Assembly: GCA_013397935.1 (NCBI GenBank)
Contig: VZRN01000634.1
Coordinates: 3,423,072-3,487,071 of the forward strand
DNA length: 64,000 nucleotides
Reading direction: 5' to 3'
Origin: Dasyornis broadbenti
Taxonomy: Eukaryota > Chordata > Aves > Passeriformes > Dasyornithidae
The position numbers were made by a program, and so were the translations under genes. Numbering within the stretch: the stretch's first letter is position 1; each line of letters begins with the position of its first letter. The notes under the pieces are model-generated. The model saw only the letters and a list, made by a program, of their open reading frames with translations, made no database searches and had not been told where the DNA came from. Below are positions 25,048 through 38,900 of this stretch, one piece after another.

Positions 25048-27283
25048 CTTTAATTTCATGGATCTCACAGAAGCAGAAGGGGTGGCTTGGGAAATCATCT
25101 TTCTTCGTGGACATCTGTGCTGGTTTTTTTTTTCAAAGTTAGAGACCTCCAAGCTTGTCTTTGCCAAAAGCACCAGAGACCTGAGCTTGTCACCGTGCTG
25201 GGGCTGCTGGGGAAGGCAGGCTGAGAGACTCGGCTGCCATGATCTATCACCTGGAACCAGTCTGACTGCTACTAAGTGCTCTTAAAATATATCTGCCATG
25301 AAACATTTTTAAAGGCTTGATATATAATGCAGCTCTGCAAAATACTTATTTTTCAAGACCTTGTTTTTCAACCTCCTTATGTTCCTTAAAATACATATAG
25401 ATAAACTTAAGTGTGTACAGAGAAACAGATTTAAGTTTAATCCATTAACTTTAAATTTATGAAACATTTTGGGAATCTATTATGCATTAATAAGTTGAGT
25501 AAAGGTCAGTTAGAAGAGATGAAAAGGTTTTGCTTTTCCTACCTGTAATATGGCTGCTGTTCTCTGGCAGACAAGTGTATTTCATCAAGGAGAACAAGAT
25601 TTGGTACAGGTTAAAACTAAACTCAGTAGGTCCACACTGACATTTCCTACATCGGGCTGGTTAGACAGCAACTGAGTTTATAAATTACTGGTATGAGAAA
25701 AGTAAAATGCAAACCCCAAAACTTAAATTTTAACCTGATATTTTAATCTTAATTTTGTTCCTGGTATTAATACCGGAGAGTTGTTACATTTTTAACAAAA
25801 TTCTCTATTTAAAGCAGCAAAACAAACTTCCTTTTTGTGGCTTTACCCCCTTGCTACTTTGTGATATTTCCATTCTGTGCAAGTTCACTGGACAGATTAT
25901 ATGTAGTGGGGTTAAAAGATTTATCTTCAACACGAGCTTTCTAATTTTTTCATCAGTCGCTGAACTTGTTTGTCTTGTGCTGAAAGTGTAACTCTGCATG
26001 ATCAGACTGGCAAAGGAAGAAGATCTATGCGTGAACTATATATAATGGATGTTTACAATACACTTCTTTTCAGCTCTTCTGTCTTGAGAGCAGCGCAGTC
26101 TCAAGTGAAACACGAGTGTCTTACAAGTACAGAGAGATTACATTTATTATTAAACAATTTTTGCTTCAGGTTTTCAATACTTTTATCAGACAAGTTTCAT
26201 TGTTGCAGTGCTTGATTGTTATTTTATGGCCAGACTTAAAAATTGCATGATTCCGATTTTTGTCTTGTATTTTTAAATACAGCAGCAAGAGCGAGGTTCT
26301 CTCCAGAGGAAATTATTTATATGGTGGCAGAGGTGGTTTGACAGCAGGATCAGAACCAAGGGGCGGTGGATCATGCCCTGCCAGCCCCACACAGGAAAAA
26401 TTATCGTCATCCCAAACAAAGAGGTGAGACTCGGGGGTTTGGGTCTGGCAAGGGAGAATATCCAGCCAGGAGTTTTCTTCCCTGTTCGGAAAGAAGTCAC
26501 ACAAAAACCTCTGCTCCTGAGGTGCATCAATTTTTCGTTGTTACAGCGCAGACAGGGATGCCCGGATCAGCACTCCATGTGGGACAGACAGGGAGCCCAG
26601 CCAGTCTGGGCGAGCCGTCCTCGTTCATTAGGGAGAGGAAAGGGATTCCAGCTTTCAGCATCTAACGAAAAAGCCTGGGTCACTTTCAGCCTTCCTTGCT
26701 GGAAGTGCTTGACAAGAACTAAAGAATCCGTTCACTGAATGATGGAGGTTATGAGTGTGCAGAGCCTTTGTAATAGAAAAGTCTCAAATGTTTTGGCATA
26801 AAAAAATAGCAGCTTGTTTACACTTCTCTTCTGGGCTCTCCTTTCTCTCAAAGAAAATGAACAGAAATTGTGAAAGGAAGAATCTGAAGAAAAATTCATC
26901 CAGTTCTTAGAAACTAACCCCCAAATGAAAAAATTGGTTGATGAAAGACTGTTGGAAATCACTCCAGACCTAGAATGGTCACAGAGTTGCCAGCATTTGG
27001 GGTTCTTAACAATATCTGGTATAATAAAATGAGGGCAAACTGTTAGCGTGGTTTCTACTCTGCAGCCTTTCTTCTCTCATGATAATTAAGGCAGAGACGA
27101 TACTATGAGTATGTTCTACTTATTTTAACCAGATTTACTGCAAAACAGTGTGTTATTCTATGAATGGAAATGGGATGTGATCAACTTTTGAGCTACAATG
27201 CCAACTCTGAGTTCAGCAGGATTTTTGATGGGAAATATTTTCAAGGTTTTTATACAAAGTGGGGAAAAAAAAAAAAAAAGATA

Positions 27284-27490
27284 GGATCATAGAATGGTTT
27301 GGGTTGGAAGGGACCTTAAAGACCATTGATTCCCACCCTCTGCCATGGCTGGGACACCTTCCACTATCCCAGGCTGCTCCAAGCCCCAGTGTCCAGCCGG
27401 GCCTTGGACACTTCAGGGATCCAGGGGCAGCCACAGCTGCTCTGGGCACCTGTGCCAGGGCCTTCCCATCCTCATCAGATAGAAAGGTAC
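27284..27490 (-). mobile_element. CR1 LINE fragment, 3' end, minus orientation
   Basis: The text ggatcatagaatggtttggg, ttggaagggaccttaaagac, ctgccatggctgggacacct, tccaagccccagtgtccagc, ggccttggacacttcaggga and ctctgggcacctgtgccagg is the reverse complement of a CR1 3' end. Its 3' terminus is at about 27284, directly beside a poly-A run (27265-27279). Similarity tails off around catcctcatcagatagaaa. It is better preserved at its 3' end than the copies at 16 kb. Confidence 0.92.
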
Positions 27491-30400
27491 AGGACAACCA
27501 GGCTTTACAAAACAATTGATATCTGTACTATTCAGGACAGGCTAGGAAACGAAGTATCAAGAATTTCATTGCCTTGTTGCTACAAATAAGGGATAGGCAA
27601 CACCAGCAGTTTCAGGAAATACCCAGGTTAAAGTGCATTAATTACTGGCGAGGGAACTCTGTCTGGCAGTTGTGCGGATGCCCGAAAAAGCAGCTGCTGC
27701 AGGTTGATGCCGTCTCTGACACTCTCAGCACACCCTGTGCCACCTCAGAGCTCCTGCAAAGCCACAGCACAGCGTGCACCCTGTGCAGCCTCCACACACA
27801 CACCAGGCTGGCATTTCAGAGAACTGTTCCGAATATTCACCCTATGCATTATGCAGAGTGTTATAATTATATTTTCATAGCTGCTGGATAGGCACGGGTA
27901 AGAGTTTCTGCAAGATTGCTTTTCCATTTGTATACAGAAAAATATTGTCACAACTAGACTGTTAAAAATTGTTCAATTAAAAAGATCCAGCAAAGAAAAA
28001 TTGTTGGCTAAACATATAAACAGGCATTACAATTCAGTATAATAGAGGTTGTTTAGGGAATCTATTTAAAAAAATGTTAGGGAATTAGGATTTCAGGTGA
28101 GTAAAAAAGAAAAGCACGTAACTACACCAAAACGTTTTCCATTTTTTAAACTTCTTTTCTGACTGGATTTCAATCACCATTTCAAAGAAATTCAGTGACT
28201 AACATTCCTGCAACCAGCACCCATTTGTATTTTCCCCCTTTTATGGCTGTTTATAAGGAGAAAATTAAATCTCACAAAAGAAGCTGGCAAACGTGACTGT
28301 GGTGTTTGTTCTGTCAGATATTATCTGTAGACAAAGCTTTGCTTATCGCCAGGTCTCCTCTGCTCTTCTGATTGCAATCTCATTTCCCATGTCCTTGGGA
28401 TCTCATGGCTGCTACGACCTTCAGCTTGTTAAATATTCAGCGGAAACTTTATGGACTTTCCCATAACCTTGATTAAAAGCCTATGGGGAACCTGAATGCT
28501 GGAAAATAGCCCCTTGTTAGAAAAAGAAACTTGAGTAGACTGTGCTGATTTCTGTTTCACTAATGGTATTTATAATCAGCAGTCACTGGCATGGAGTCGA
28601 GGCCAGAGGAAAAAATGATGAATCAAAGTCACCTGGTTAATAATTATTGTATTATCATTGCTTAATTTCACTAAGGGCAATTTTTGAGAGAAATGCTGAG
28701 AGGAAGTGGAAGGGACACACCAAAAAAAAAAAAAAGAAAAAAAAAAAAGGAAAAAAAAAATCATTCCAAGAAAACAGAGAAAAATTCTTTATAGACCTAA
28801 AGATTTTTTATCTTTGACCCCTTTGGAAAGGAACCCTGAGGAACCCTGTCACTATTGTGAAGATGGGCGTTTCCTCCAGCCCTTACCCTAAAGAATTGCT
28901 GCATCCCTGCTCTCTGCCTGGAGCCTTGCCAGGGCCTTGGATGTGTTTCCACACCTCAAACCCTGCAGGCATTCCAGGTCCACCACTTTTTTCCAGGGAA
29001 ACATGACAGGAGAACAAGCAGACAAGCAAATTGTCCAGGTGCTTTTCAGTATTTCCTCTCTGTTAGAGTAATTAACACACAGAACCAGATGAAAAGCAGC
29101 TCAATGTACTCAAGGAAATGTCTGAGTCACTGCTGAGCATCTTTAGAGATTTTGGACAGCAGAGGAGGCTCCCACCCCCTCAATCATTTACTTTGCCATT
29201 GTCTCCTTTTCTATTCTTGGTCTTTCCTCCTCTTTCAATAATGGACAGAGATCTTTTATTTTATAATTGTCGGGTGATTAAAGACCCATCAGGTAATTTT
29301 GTGCTTAACTACTATACCCTTTCTGCTTTAGGCTTCAACATAATTTGTTCTGAGTGATAGACCTATTTCTGATCAAGACACACTAAATGGAAGATGTCAA
29401 ATTTTATTGTGCCTTTATAACTATATCAGCACAAGATGCAATAATTTTCTTCATCAGCCTTTGGAAGTTATCTCAATATGGGAGGAAAAGAACATCAAAG
29501 ACAAGTAATGTCAAAAATTCCAACTGTGTTTAAGCCTTAAGTAGAGCTACTGCAGGGGATCCTATATTGCCAAACAGCCGCCTCAGTCGTACCCCGAAAG
29601 ATTTGCCACATGACACCCAGATGGTTTGGTGAAGACAGAGGACTGCATCATATCCCAAGCACAGTGGGACAGAAAAATTCAAACCAGCCTTGCACAATAA
29701 ATCAGATATAATATCACGCCTAACATTTCAATCAGCCTTTTTTACCTTTTTCATAAAAACTATCAGTCAATGCTTTACTTTAAATTCTTCCTCAGTTGTA
29801 CAATAACAGGAGGATGAGTAAGATACAAGTTCTAACTATCCCAAGGCTACACAAGGAAATAGGAGAAATATTGCTCGCCTCAGGAAAACCTCCCTCTTCA
29901 TCATATTTGATTACCATAGCTCACAACACTTGAAGAAATTATAATGAAAATGGAAATATATGTTTCTTTAATTATTACTGCCTTATTTAATTGTCCTTGA
30001 ACTGAAGTGACTTCACATACAGTGATGTTTGCTATATACATTTCAAAGATGTATACACAGATTATATTAAACTATAATCATGCCTGGCTCTCTGGGTGGA
30101 TTACCCATGTGCTGCATTGATTGGGATCCCTGAATAAGATGCAAGCCACTGGAGAGGTTTAAACAGCTATATTCTTTCTAAAGTACTCTTTAATTAATGT
30201 TGTCTACAGCGCTAATTATGAAAGCTTGTAAAGCCTAAAGCCTGAAAACACTTACGCACCTCCTTAACTGTGCTCATTCAGGGCAGGCCCACTGCATTCA
30301 CTGGAGCTGCTCAGGGCAGGTAGCTTAAGTAAAGAATAACTAAACAGGGGCTGCTGCAGGTGAAGAGCAGAGCCCAGCTCGGCAGGGCTGTGCCCGGGGT

Positions 30401-32883
30401 GCAGCTTTTTCCCCTCGGATGGTGCCAGTTCCAAGGCTGCCGTCCACGGGCAGGTCTGTGCCTGCCCAGCAAAGCTCCCTGACAGGCTCTTTGAGAAAAT
30501 GTTGAATTAAGCAAAACGGAGCCATCAGTCAGTGGGAGATGAGATGTATGCATCTGCAGATACATATGTTGAGATGCACAAGTAATTTGTTCACATTATG
30601 AAGGCAGATAAATATGCATAGATGTGCACATATACAAGCAGATCTCCTACACAGTGGAAAACACTGACATTAGAAGGGAAGGCAAATTACTGTTGCTGTC
30701 AATGGAAAACACCTAAATCTCTTTAAAATAGAATACTCACATTTCTAATTATTTTCTTTTAACATTATAAGCCCATTTTTATTTTGCTAAACGGATTCCT
30801 ATTTGTTTAATCAACAGTTGTGAACAGAAAAAAAGTTTTAACTGCATTACTGAGCTTCTCATTTCTAAGCAGCCAGAGTGGAAACGGAGGCTTTTGCTCA
30901 GGTCACAGCTCATCCACACATCCCACATTTCCCATGGTCCTACACCCCAGACCAGCAGCACATTTCTGCTCCAACAGAGGATCACCAGCTCCTCCAGCCA
31001 GAGGTGGATGGCAGGAATTACACCCTATGTCCATATACTCACACAGAGCTAATTCTGCCTTCAGTTACACATTTATTATCCCTAAAGACCTCAGGAGTGC
31101 TGCACTTGTAGCCAGGATTGAAAACTCATTTCATCCGATGTGTGATTTGCTTGGAACAGTATCATCTGATATTGGAAGGGGTGTGAAAGGGATTATTTGC
31201 ACTATTTAAGGACCATTGAGCCTTTTCTCATCTCACACAAAAATGATGCATATTTGCAATCCATTTCTGTAGCAGCTTTGCGAAATGCAGTGGTGACTGG
31301 GGAACCAAGGGAATACAAATGAGACATTATCATTTGATCTACAGCATTTCCTTAAAATTCCAAATCTTGCTACAGGAGCTCTCATGCATGCTGAACACCA
31401 CCATCATTAGATAATTACTCATTATAAATGAGCACAGGCTAAAGCCAGACATACTGTTCAGCTTCCCAAGCACATACAAGTTTCAATGTTAAAATGAAAA
31501 TTTAATCTAATTCAAAACATTTTTTTTTTACTGATCAAAGGTGCTGAATTTACATACAGGTAGTTTGTTTTCCTGGTGACTGGGAAAAATCAGTCTCTGT
31601 AGTACTCAGCCACTGGCAGAATCTCACTGTAAAAGATTATTTCAAACTTAGATTTGAAACAAATTTCATCTTTTCTGTTGTACATTGAAGCTATAGGGGT
31701 GGTTGTACATTAAGAATGATCTTCTGCCTTGTTCTTTCACTCCTGAAAAGCCAAGTACTCTCTTCCACCACCCCAAATGCCTTCCTGTCCAATTTATTTG
31801 CATTTATTCATAGAAGGTGTCATTTCTGAAGATCTATCACTTTATTTATTGCACTCTGTAGTGAAATTCGGGCATGGCTACGCCTGTTACACCAAGGCCT
31901 AGAGTTTCCTAATTTATGCCTTAGCATTTATAATTGCAAATAGCAATTGTAATGATTTATAGATTGATATTTCTTGCTATTAACCACTTCACAGTTCCAC
32001 CATATTCGGTGAAAGATCTTTTTGGGGAAAGATTTGCTTTTGCAAAGACAGAAGGCCTTTGTCGTGTATAACTTCCATCCCAAGGCCATGATGGACCCCA
32101 AAGTTAGACTGGCAAAACGAATCAGTGGAGAGGCAGAGCAGGCCTGACCCAAATCCCACCGACACCAGAGCCTCACTCAGCAGCAGACAGGTTTTTGGAG
32201 AAGATCCTGGGTGGCAAAAGGGCCCTGCTAAAAGGCAGCGCTGAGTTCAACATGTTTTTGGGGAAAGAATATTACAACCCTGTCGCTGTGCTGCTGAATG
32301 TGTGACCAAGCTGAAGCACATGAAAGGAAAATGAAGAGAAAATCTGTCCTGCCTGAGTGAATGGCTCTGTCTGTAGTTTCAGAGCTTTTTTTCTTCTCCT
32401 CAGCCCTTCCTCTGTCCGCTCTGTTTAATCAAGGCTGCAAATTGCCTTGTTCACTCAGGGTTGCTTGCATTTTTCCCAAACAAAGCAGTACAATCAATGC
32501 AACATTACTCTTGCAGTTTATATATCTTACACATGAAACTAGAATTATTTTCTCATCAAATAAACCAGGTCTTCTAGTTCAAGATTCTCAAACAGTAATT
32601 TACAAACACATTTTACAACTTGCGGCATGAGCAGAAGTTACATAAATTACTGGCACAATGGGAAGAAAAAGGCAAGGTCCATCAAGGACTCCAGAAAAAG
32701 ATGTCTTGTTCCTACAAAAGATGAAAGAAAAGTGGCATCCCACTTTTCAGCTGTACTTCTCTTCTGGAAAATGAACATTTTTGAAATAGAACTAAGCACT
32801 GGGGTTTATCTTACTGATTTTATAGTTTTCTGTTTCAGAGCAGAATCTTCACAGAAGCTCAGAGAAAACGCTTAACATTCAAA
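27491..32883. other. Unique AT-rich DNA, presumed intronic
   Basis: No gene, RNA or intact repeat is recognised. It holds an A-rich tract (28722-28760), a 10-bp tandem duplication of ggaaccctga near 28829-28848, and a GC-richer patch at 30340-30500 with no identified content. It is presumed to be part of the same large intron, because no exon of another gene interrupts it. Confidence 0.5.
28722..28760 (+). repeat. A-rich low-complexity tract
   Basis: Nearly continuous A with a few G. The open frame through it encodes only lysine and arginine and is not a gene. Confidence 0.95.
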
Positions 32884-32913
32884 TATGTTCCAGAAATACC
32901 ACCAATACTTGAG

Positions 32914-32998
32914 TAAAAAAAAAAAAANNNNNNNNNAAATAAAATATTTCCAAAAAAAACCACCAAAACTTGAAAAAAAAAAAAAAAAAAAAAAAAAA
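32914..32998 (+). repeat. Poly-A-rich segment with a 9-base assembly gap
   Basis: A run of A (32915-32927) meets nine Ns (32928-32936), then an A-rich stretch that ends in a long A homopolymer (about 32974-32998). The sequence left of the gap (from about 32889) and right of it (from about 32948) are imperfect copies of each other. Treat the local length and copy number as unreliable. Confidence 0.95.
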
Positions 32999-35900
32999 CA
33001 ACCAACATTTGTCTTCAAAGGGATTTCTGCTGAGAGAAAAAGCTGGTTTATTTTTCTCCATTTGTTACCATGGACATCTGAATAAAGATAGTATATTTTT
33101 ACTGGAACCATCTTCTACTGCTATGGGAAAAAAAGTTGCCGTCTGCCTCAAAGCATGTCCCTCTGCAAGAAGCTATATATGCCACAAAGACCCGATGATC
33201 TGAATCAGGTACATTTGGAGCAAATATCTGAGAAAGATCTTATCTCAACAGAAATATTATAACAATGGAAAAGAAATATAATTTCATTTTATATATATAT
33301 ACATATACGCACTGACATCAGATTTTAAAAACCATTGTATGGTATATCTTGAATATCTTGATATAGTCACAGCTTCACTTTGGTGGGATTTCTTTTGTTT
33401 TTTCTTTCCATTTTCTTTAATCTCTTTCTTCCTTTCTACCAGCTCGTATTGAATGAGAAATGCTGTCTTTAACCTTGAGATCCCTCTTCTTGTTGGTTTG
33501 TGTCATAATCTTATTATTTAAAAGCAATCCTTGGTATTTAACATCTCACCTCAGCATGCAAAGTGCTTATGGATTAGAGTCTATTTCCTGGGGGGTAAAG
33601 GATAGAGTGACTGTGAATTAGAAATGCAGCTGCCTGGCTCTGCCAGTCTCACTTCCAGCTTCTGGACCAGAAAAATCTGCCTGTGACCCCCCTGTCGACT
33701 CTGCTCTTGTGCTTATTTGCAAATTGTGCATTACGGGTCAAAGACTGGTTAGTGCAGGACATCAGAGCCAGCTTCCCCCAGTCACTGTAAATAGTAGGAT
33801 GCAGTTACAGTTTACACCTAAAGTGTAATCCATTTTTAAAGCATAAATGGAACACAGTTCTGTTCTGAATATTCCAGAGTCTCATCGGTGTTGAAGCGCA
33901 GAAACCATCTGGTGCCTTGCAGCCCGGGCAGCGGTTGGGGCTGGTTTCTAAATTCACAGAGTGGACAATCTGTACCACAGCTGCTGATCCTGTGGCTAAA
34001 AAGCCAAAATCTTTGCTGACACAGAGTCTATCCCAACCAAATAACCTGCAGAGCTGCTCGGGCACTGCCAGTTCCAGGTGAGCAATGCAGGGAGCACCCT
34101 GTGTGTCCCTGAGTGTCCCCAAGTCAGTGACACTCACCCTGTGCTGCCCAGGGCACTGGGCACAGACACCCCAGCACCTCCACTGGGAAAGGGGCAATGG
34201 CTGCAGCATCACCTCTGCGAAAACACCTGAAAACAGCTGACAGCAAAAGCATTGAACAGCAGTGTTGTTGTGTGGCAGTATTTCCTTGAAAGATTCTCAG
34301 GGAACACGAGGATGATGGTGCATTAAAAATGCACTGGAACTACAGCATGATGCCACAGAGAAATCTGCTGTCAGCAAAGTGAGAGCTCTACCACAGTTAA
34401 AAATTTCTTTTTCCATGGTCATGAAACGAGGCTGAACCAGCCCCTCCATTTCACAGACTTGTTAACCTTCTGTCTTGATGAAAATTAACAGCTACAGTTT
34501 CTTCTAAATAAATTCTGTAAATTTTAGTGGATAAAGCATTCCTCTATTCCTGTCAAAGAGCTGTGCAGCACAGCTGTTTTAACAAATCCCTATTTTTACT
34601 CCCAGACATTTGACTATCATTATGTATATGAGTTTCTTCAGCCTGCGAAGCACGTTTTAACAAGAAATATTAATGTCCCCCCACATTTACCATCTTTTAT
34701 CCCTACTCAGCAAGAATAGGTGTTATACAAAAGAGAAAACATCTGCTTCCCTGTATTATAATTTCTCTTGAACCCTTTAGATTGGAGATACAGAGTTGAT
34801 AGCAGAGGTTAGAGATGAATGTGCAAAGCAGAACCATGTTTCTTTGTAACTGTGTTTCAAAGGGAAAACAAATCCTAAAATTCAGTATTATGAAAAGCAT
34901 AAAGAAAGAATTATGAGGAAGCTTTTTATTAAGCCATCTTTAGTAGCTAAATTATTATATCTGAGGTTTTGAAATCCTTACAATTATTCATTTTCACCAT
35001 AGGCGCTAGAAGAAGCTCAGGGCATTTTCTTCTTGTCCATGCTCCGGAACATCTCGCCTCTCTCGGACCTTGTGGCTGCATTGTCTATCTTTAATTTTTC
35101 CGTCACTGCACTGCACGACCGTGATGTGGACAGTGTCCTCCTTGGCAATTCCAGTCGTGCAGAGTGGAACCTTCTGTGAGTGCAGTGCAGTGATCACAGA
35201 GCGCCCGTCGCAGCACGGAGCCTGCTGGACACAAACATTGCACGGGAATGCTCCTCAAAGGCTTCTCCACAGCCCTGCAGCAGCTCAGAGACACAAAAAC
35301 TCCCCCTGCATCACGATGCAGTGAGCCAGGCTCTCGTTAGAGACACAGGCAGCTCCAGCTAAGCCGAGTGGGCTCGCTGGGGTCATGCAGCGGTTCAGTG
35401 CTGGTGCTAAACCCTGCTGTGATCGGCAGCAAAGGAGCCCTGAGAACCTCGTGGCTCTCCCTTGGTGCTTTCTTCTCTGGTGCCAGCCACAGGGTGACAG
35501 AGACAACAACATCTCTGAGGCTGGGACGTGGATTTGGCAATCTGCTGCATTCTGACGAATTAAGAGCCAGGAGTCATACAATGATCCAGACACAAACTCC
35601 TTCTGCAGAAATAGCCCCGACTGTATCAAAAATCAGAAGATTTCACGGGGAGGAAAGCAAACAAAAAAGAATTCTCCTTGTCTAACTGCTGAATAATTCA
35701 CAGTATTGCACTTTTAAAATCTTTCTGCAGATTAGCATATGTGAAAGAAATATATAAAATAAAATGTAGGAGGATGTACCTCATCCTTTTTTCCAAAAGT
35801 GAACACCTTTTAATCACGAACCCTTTAATGGAAAACTGGATAGCTCAATATCCAAACAGATTACTTAACTGTTTATATTCTTTAAAACCTACAGATCATA

Positions 35901-38900
35901 CTGTAATAATCTAAACTCCTAATTCTCGTATGACCCTACATACAGACGTAAAAAATGCCATTCCATTCACAGGACAGAGCAACACACGGCTTCATTTACA
36001 GATCTCCTGACGGACACTTTTTTCACAATACTGTGAATACACTCCAATATTGGAGTAGGTCAGGGCAATAAGGGGGCTGATGGAGAAAGATTCTTGTGAT
36101 CTTCACAAAAAAAGAGAAATAAGGAGCTAATTTTAGAGCTAGATGGATGAGAGCTCCTCCCCGGTAGAATCTGTAATCGGTGATATTTGACCCTCAGTTA
36201 AAAAAAAGAGAATGTGTATAAAGGAAAGCTTTAATATGGGTTCTAATGAGATAAAAATAATTTTTGCCTTTATAGTTTTCAAAGTGCTTTCTCTCACCAC
36301 TCCTATTTCCTTTTATTGCCACTGTTTTTCTTTATATGTACTACTCCTAAGGAGGAGAGGCAAAGGTTGCCTTTCTATTTCTAAATAGTGCTTTGGTGTA
36401 TGATTAGTATGTGACATGAATAAAGCCTTTCTTGGGAGAGAAAGGCTTGCTGTCTTTTAAACTATTAGATGAGGGCTAGACTTTCTAACATCTCAGCCTG
36501 AAGAGGACACATCTTCTGGGACACTGGGTTTGGAACATCAGTCAAGACAACCAGATAAAAGAACAGCTATTGAAATGGCATGATTGCTGTTCCCGGTGTT
36601 TCACAGAAACAGGGTTATTTTGAATGAGAGGAACTGAACTCCAGCAGACCATACAGCCATGCCCTTTGCCTGGAAACAGCATTTTAAATGGATCAATTGC
36701 TGCTTCCTACCATTATTTCAGGAGAATTTTAATTTGATGCACCAAGGCTTTAAGCAGAGCTTTCAGCACTGCAAGGACAAGGATGGCAACAGTGCAAGGC
36801 CTGGCAGGGAGCAGGGATGATCCCACACGGAGCAGGAGCAGGTGAAGGTGCTGTACAGTCCTGTTCCATCTCACCATCCCACCCTGTTATCCCATCTACG
36901 CCAAGCTATTCCAGATGCACCTGGGCTGCTCACCACGGCTGAAGTAACACAAATCTGAGGAACACAAAAGCCTTTGCCAAACGCAATCCTCAAGTCAGTG
37001 TTAGCGCCACGCACATGCACCATCACCACCAGTGGAACTGAACTTAGGCAATCAAAAAACCCTGAGCTGACTGTTCTTTACAGATGAAATGAAAACAACG
37101 AGACCTGATGTGCACTCAGAAGCATTGCTAGCACAGCACATGCCTCTGTACAGATCTGCTCCACTGCTACTCTACAAGCATTTGTGATGATTTTTCCTGC
37201 AATTGCACTGGGAGCAGAAAACCAGCGTAACAGCCACATTGTGCTCAGAGCCCCACAAATACAGAGCAAAATTTCTCTCTGTAATCCAGGGATTGCACCG
37301 TCTAATTCCAATTGAAACATGGGGATGGATATGTACAAACAACCGAGACAGAATGAGACCAGACAGAATTTTGAAATGGATACATGAGACAGGAGCTACT
37401 GGAACTGCTGACTTCAGCAACACGCAGAGTTAACTCTGGAAACATTTAACAGCAATTAGAATGTCACTTGAATTAATAAGAACACTACTGAATCACACAG
37501 CACTATGAATAAAGCAGAATCCCTGCAAAATCCTGCCACTAACTAGGAAGCAGCAGCATTATTCATGGCTATTAAACACAGAGGTGAGAATCTCAACCTC
37601 TGGTGTAATATAAATCCAAAAGTATAATCATAAATATTTTGCTTAGGTCTCTTCAGCTCAACCCAGACAAATATATTTTATTTTTCAGAATGAGCACATC
37701 ATATCAGTGATGAGTGGGCTTCAAGGAAAATTGGAGTTCCACTGGCTGGGTCAGCAGCACACACGGGGACACCAACCCCATGTTCCCCTGAGAAGGAGCC
37801 TGCACGAGGGCTTTGGAGCCTTTTCTTACTGAGCCACAGCAAAGTCAAGGTTTGAACAGTAACCAGAAAATAAAAAGATCACAGGGCCAATTATACAACC
37901 TCAAAAGAAGAGACAGAAACAGCACTTTATTAACAATACACTGCTCTTCCAGAAGGCTAAAATATATTTGAAGAGTAAAAACAAAAATATCTCCTATATT
38001 TTGGAATATATAGATACAGGTGACCTTTTTGGAACAACTCCAGTTGTTCCTAATCCATGTTTCAAGACTGCATCGATCCTATTTCCCTACCAAAAGACCA
38101 TTTAGAAGGAAAACATCAGATTAAAGGATGACCACATCTCCACACGAACAAGAACAACAGTCTCTGGATTTATTGAGTTGATCAGATTTGAGTCAGCAAA
38201 TGCTGTGACTTGAAATGCATTGTCAGTTGGGAATCTGCTTTTTTCAATAAATACAATTTTTCCATTTAATTTCTAAGACAGACTGGTAGCTGCAGACAGT
38301 CTCTAAATATATTTCCTGATATATTTTTCATTAATCACAGTGGAAATCAAGTAATAAATTATGATGCTTCAAATCAAATTATAATCATGCAATTCTTCAC
38401 ACAGCTTAAATTATATAAAAGAGACTTTTTTTTTCTATATTTCCGTTTTTAAAACAGGAACTCAATGCTAACAAACATCTTAATATTTCATATTGCTAAA
38501 AGCTCCTCTTGCAGCCACTGATTAGCTTGATTTGGTAAAAAAAAGACAAATTGCATCATCTGTGTTTTTCTACTCTTAGAAGAAGAAAGAAGAGAAAGTT
38601 TGAGACAAAGCAGAGAGACAGAAGAAGAGCGTGGAGTGAACTGCTTGTAACAAACACAACTTTCATATGAAATAAAAATTAGAAGCAAAGGGAGGGCCAA
38701 GGCCTCACTCTGACGGGAGCCCTGCTGGCGTGGGGACCCCAGAGTGCTGCTGGCACCTGACATCAGTGCCCCAGTGTCACACACCCCGTGACAAGACAAG
38801 GGATTGCTCCTCTCTCCCAGCTCTGCTTCCCTGATCAACTTCCATCTCACCTACACCTCGATTTGAGACAGGCAGGAGATCCTCGTGCTCAAAGCTGTCT

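Larger units (their letters stand above)
16476..27283. other. Unique AT-rich DNA, presumed intronic
   Basis: No gene or recognisable transposon is seen. Small items: a (CAG)n run at 19502-19519, an A tract at 23971-23985, and a C run followed by a T run at 25022-25047. A GC-richer patch spans about 20720-21440. An open frame of about 164 codons at 16875-17369 starts at an ATG but resembles no family I know, and its composition is ordinary for AT-rich DNA. Confidence 0.5.

Noticed and set aside
32872..33111. Frames rich in Phe or Lys across the N gap
   Set aside because: They are translations of A and T homopolymers and of unknown bases.
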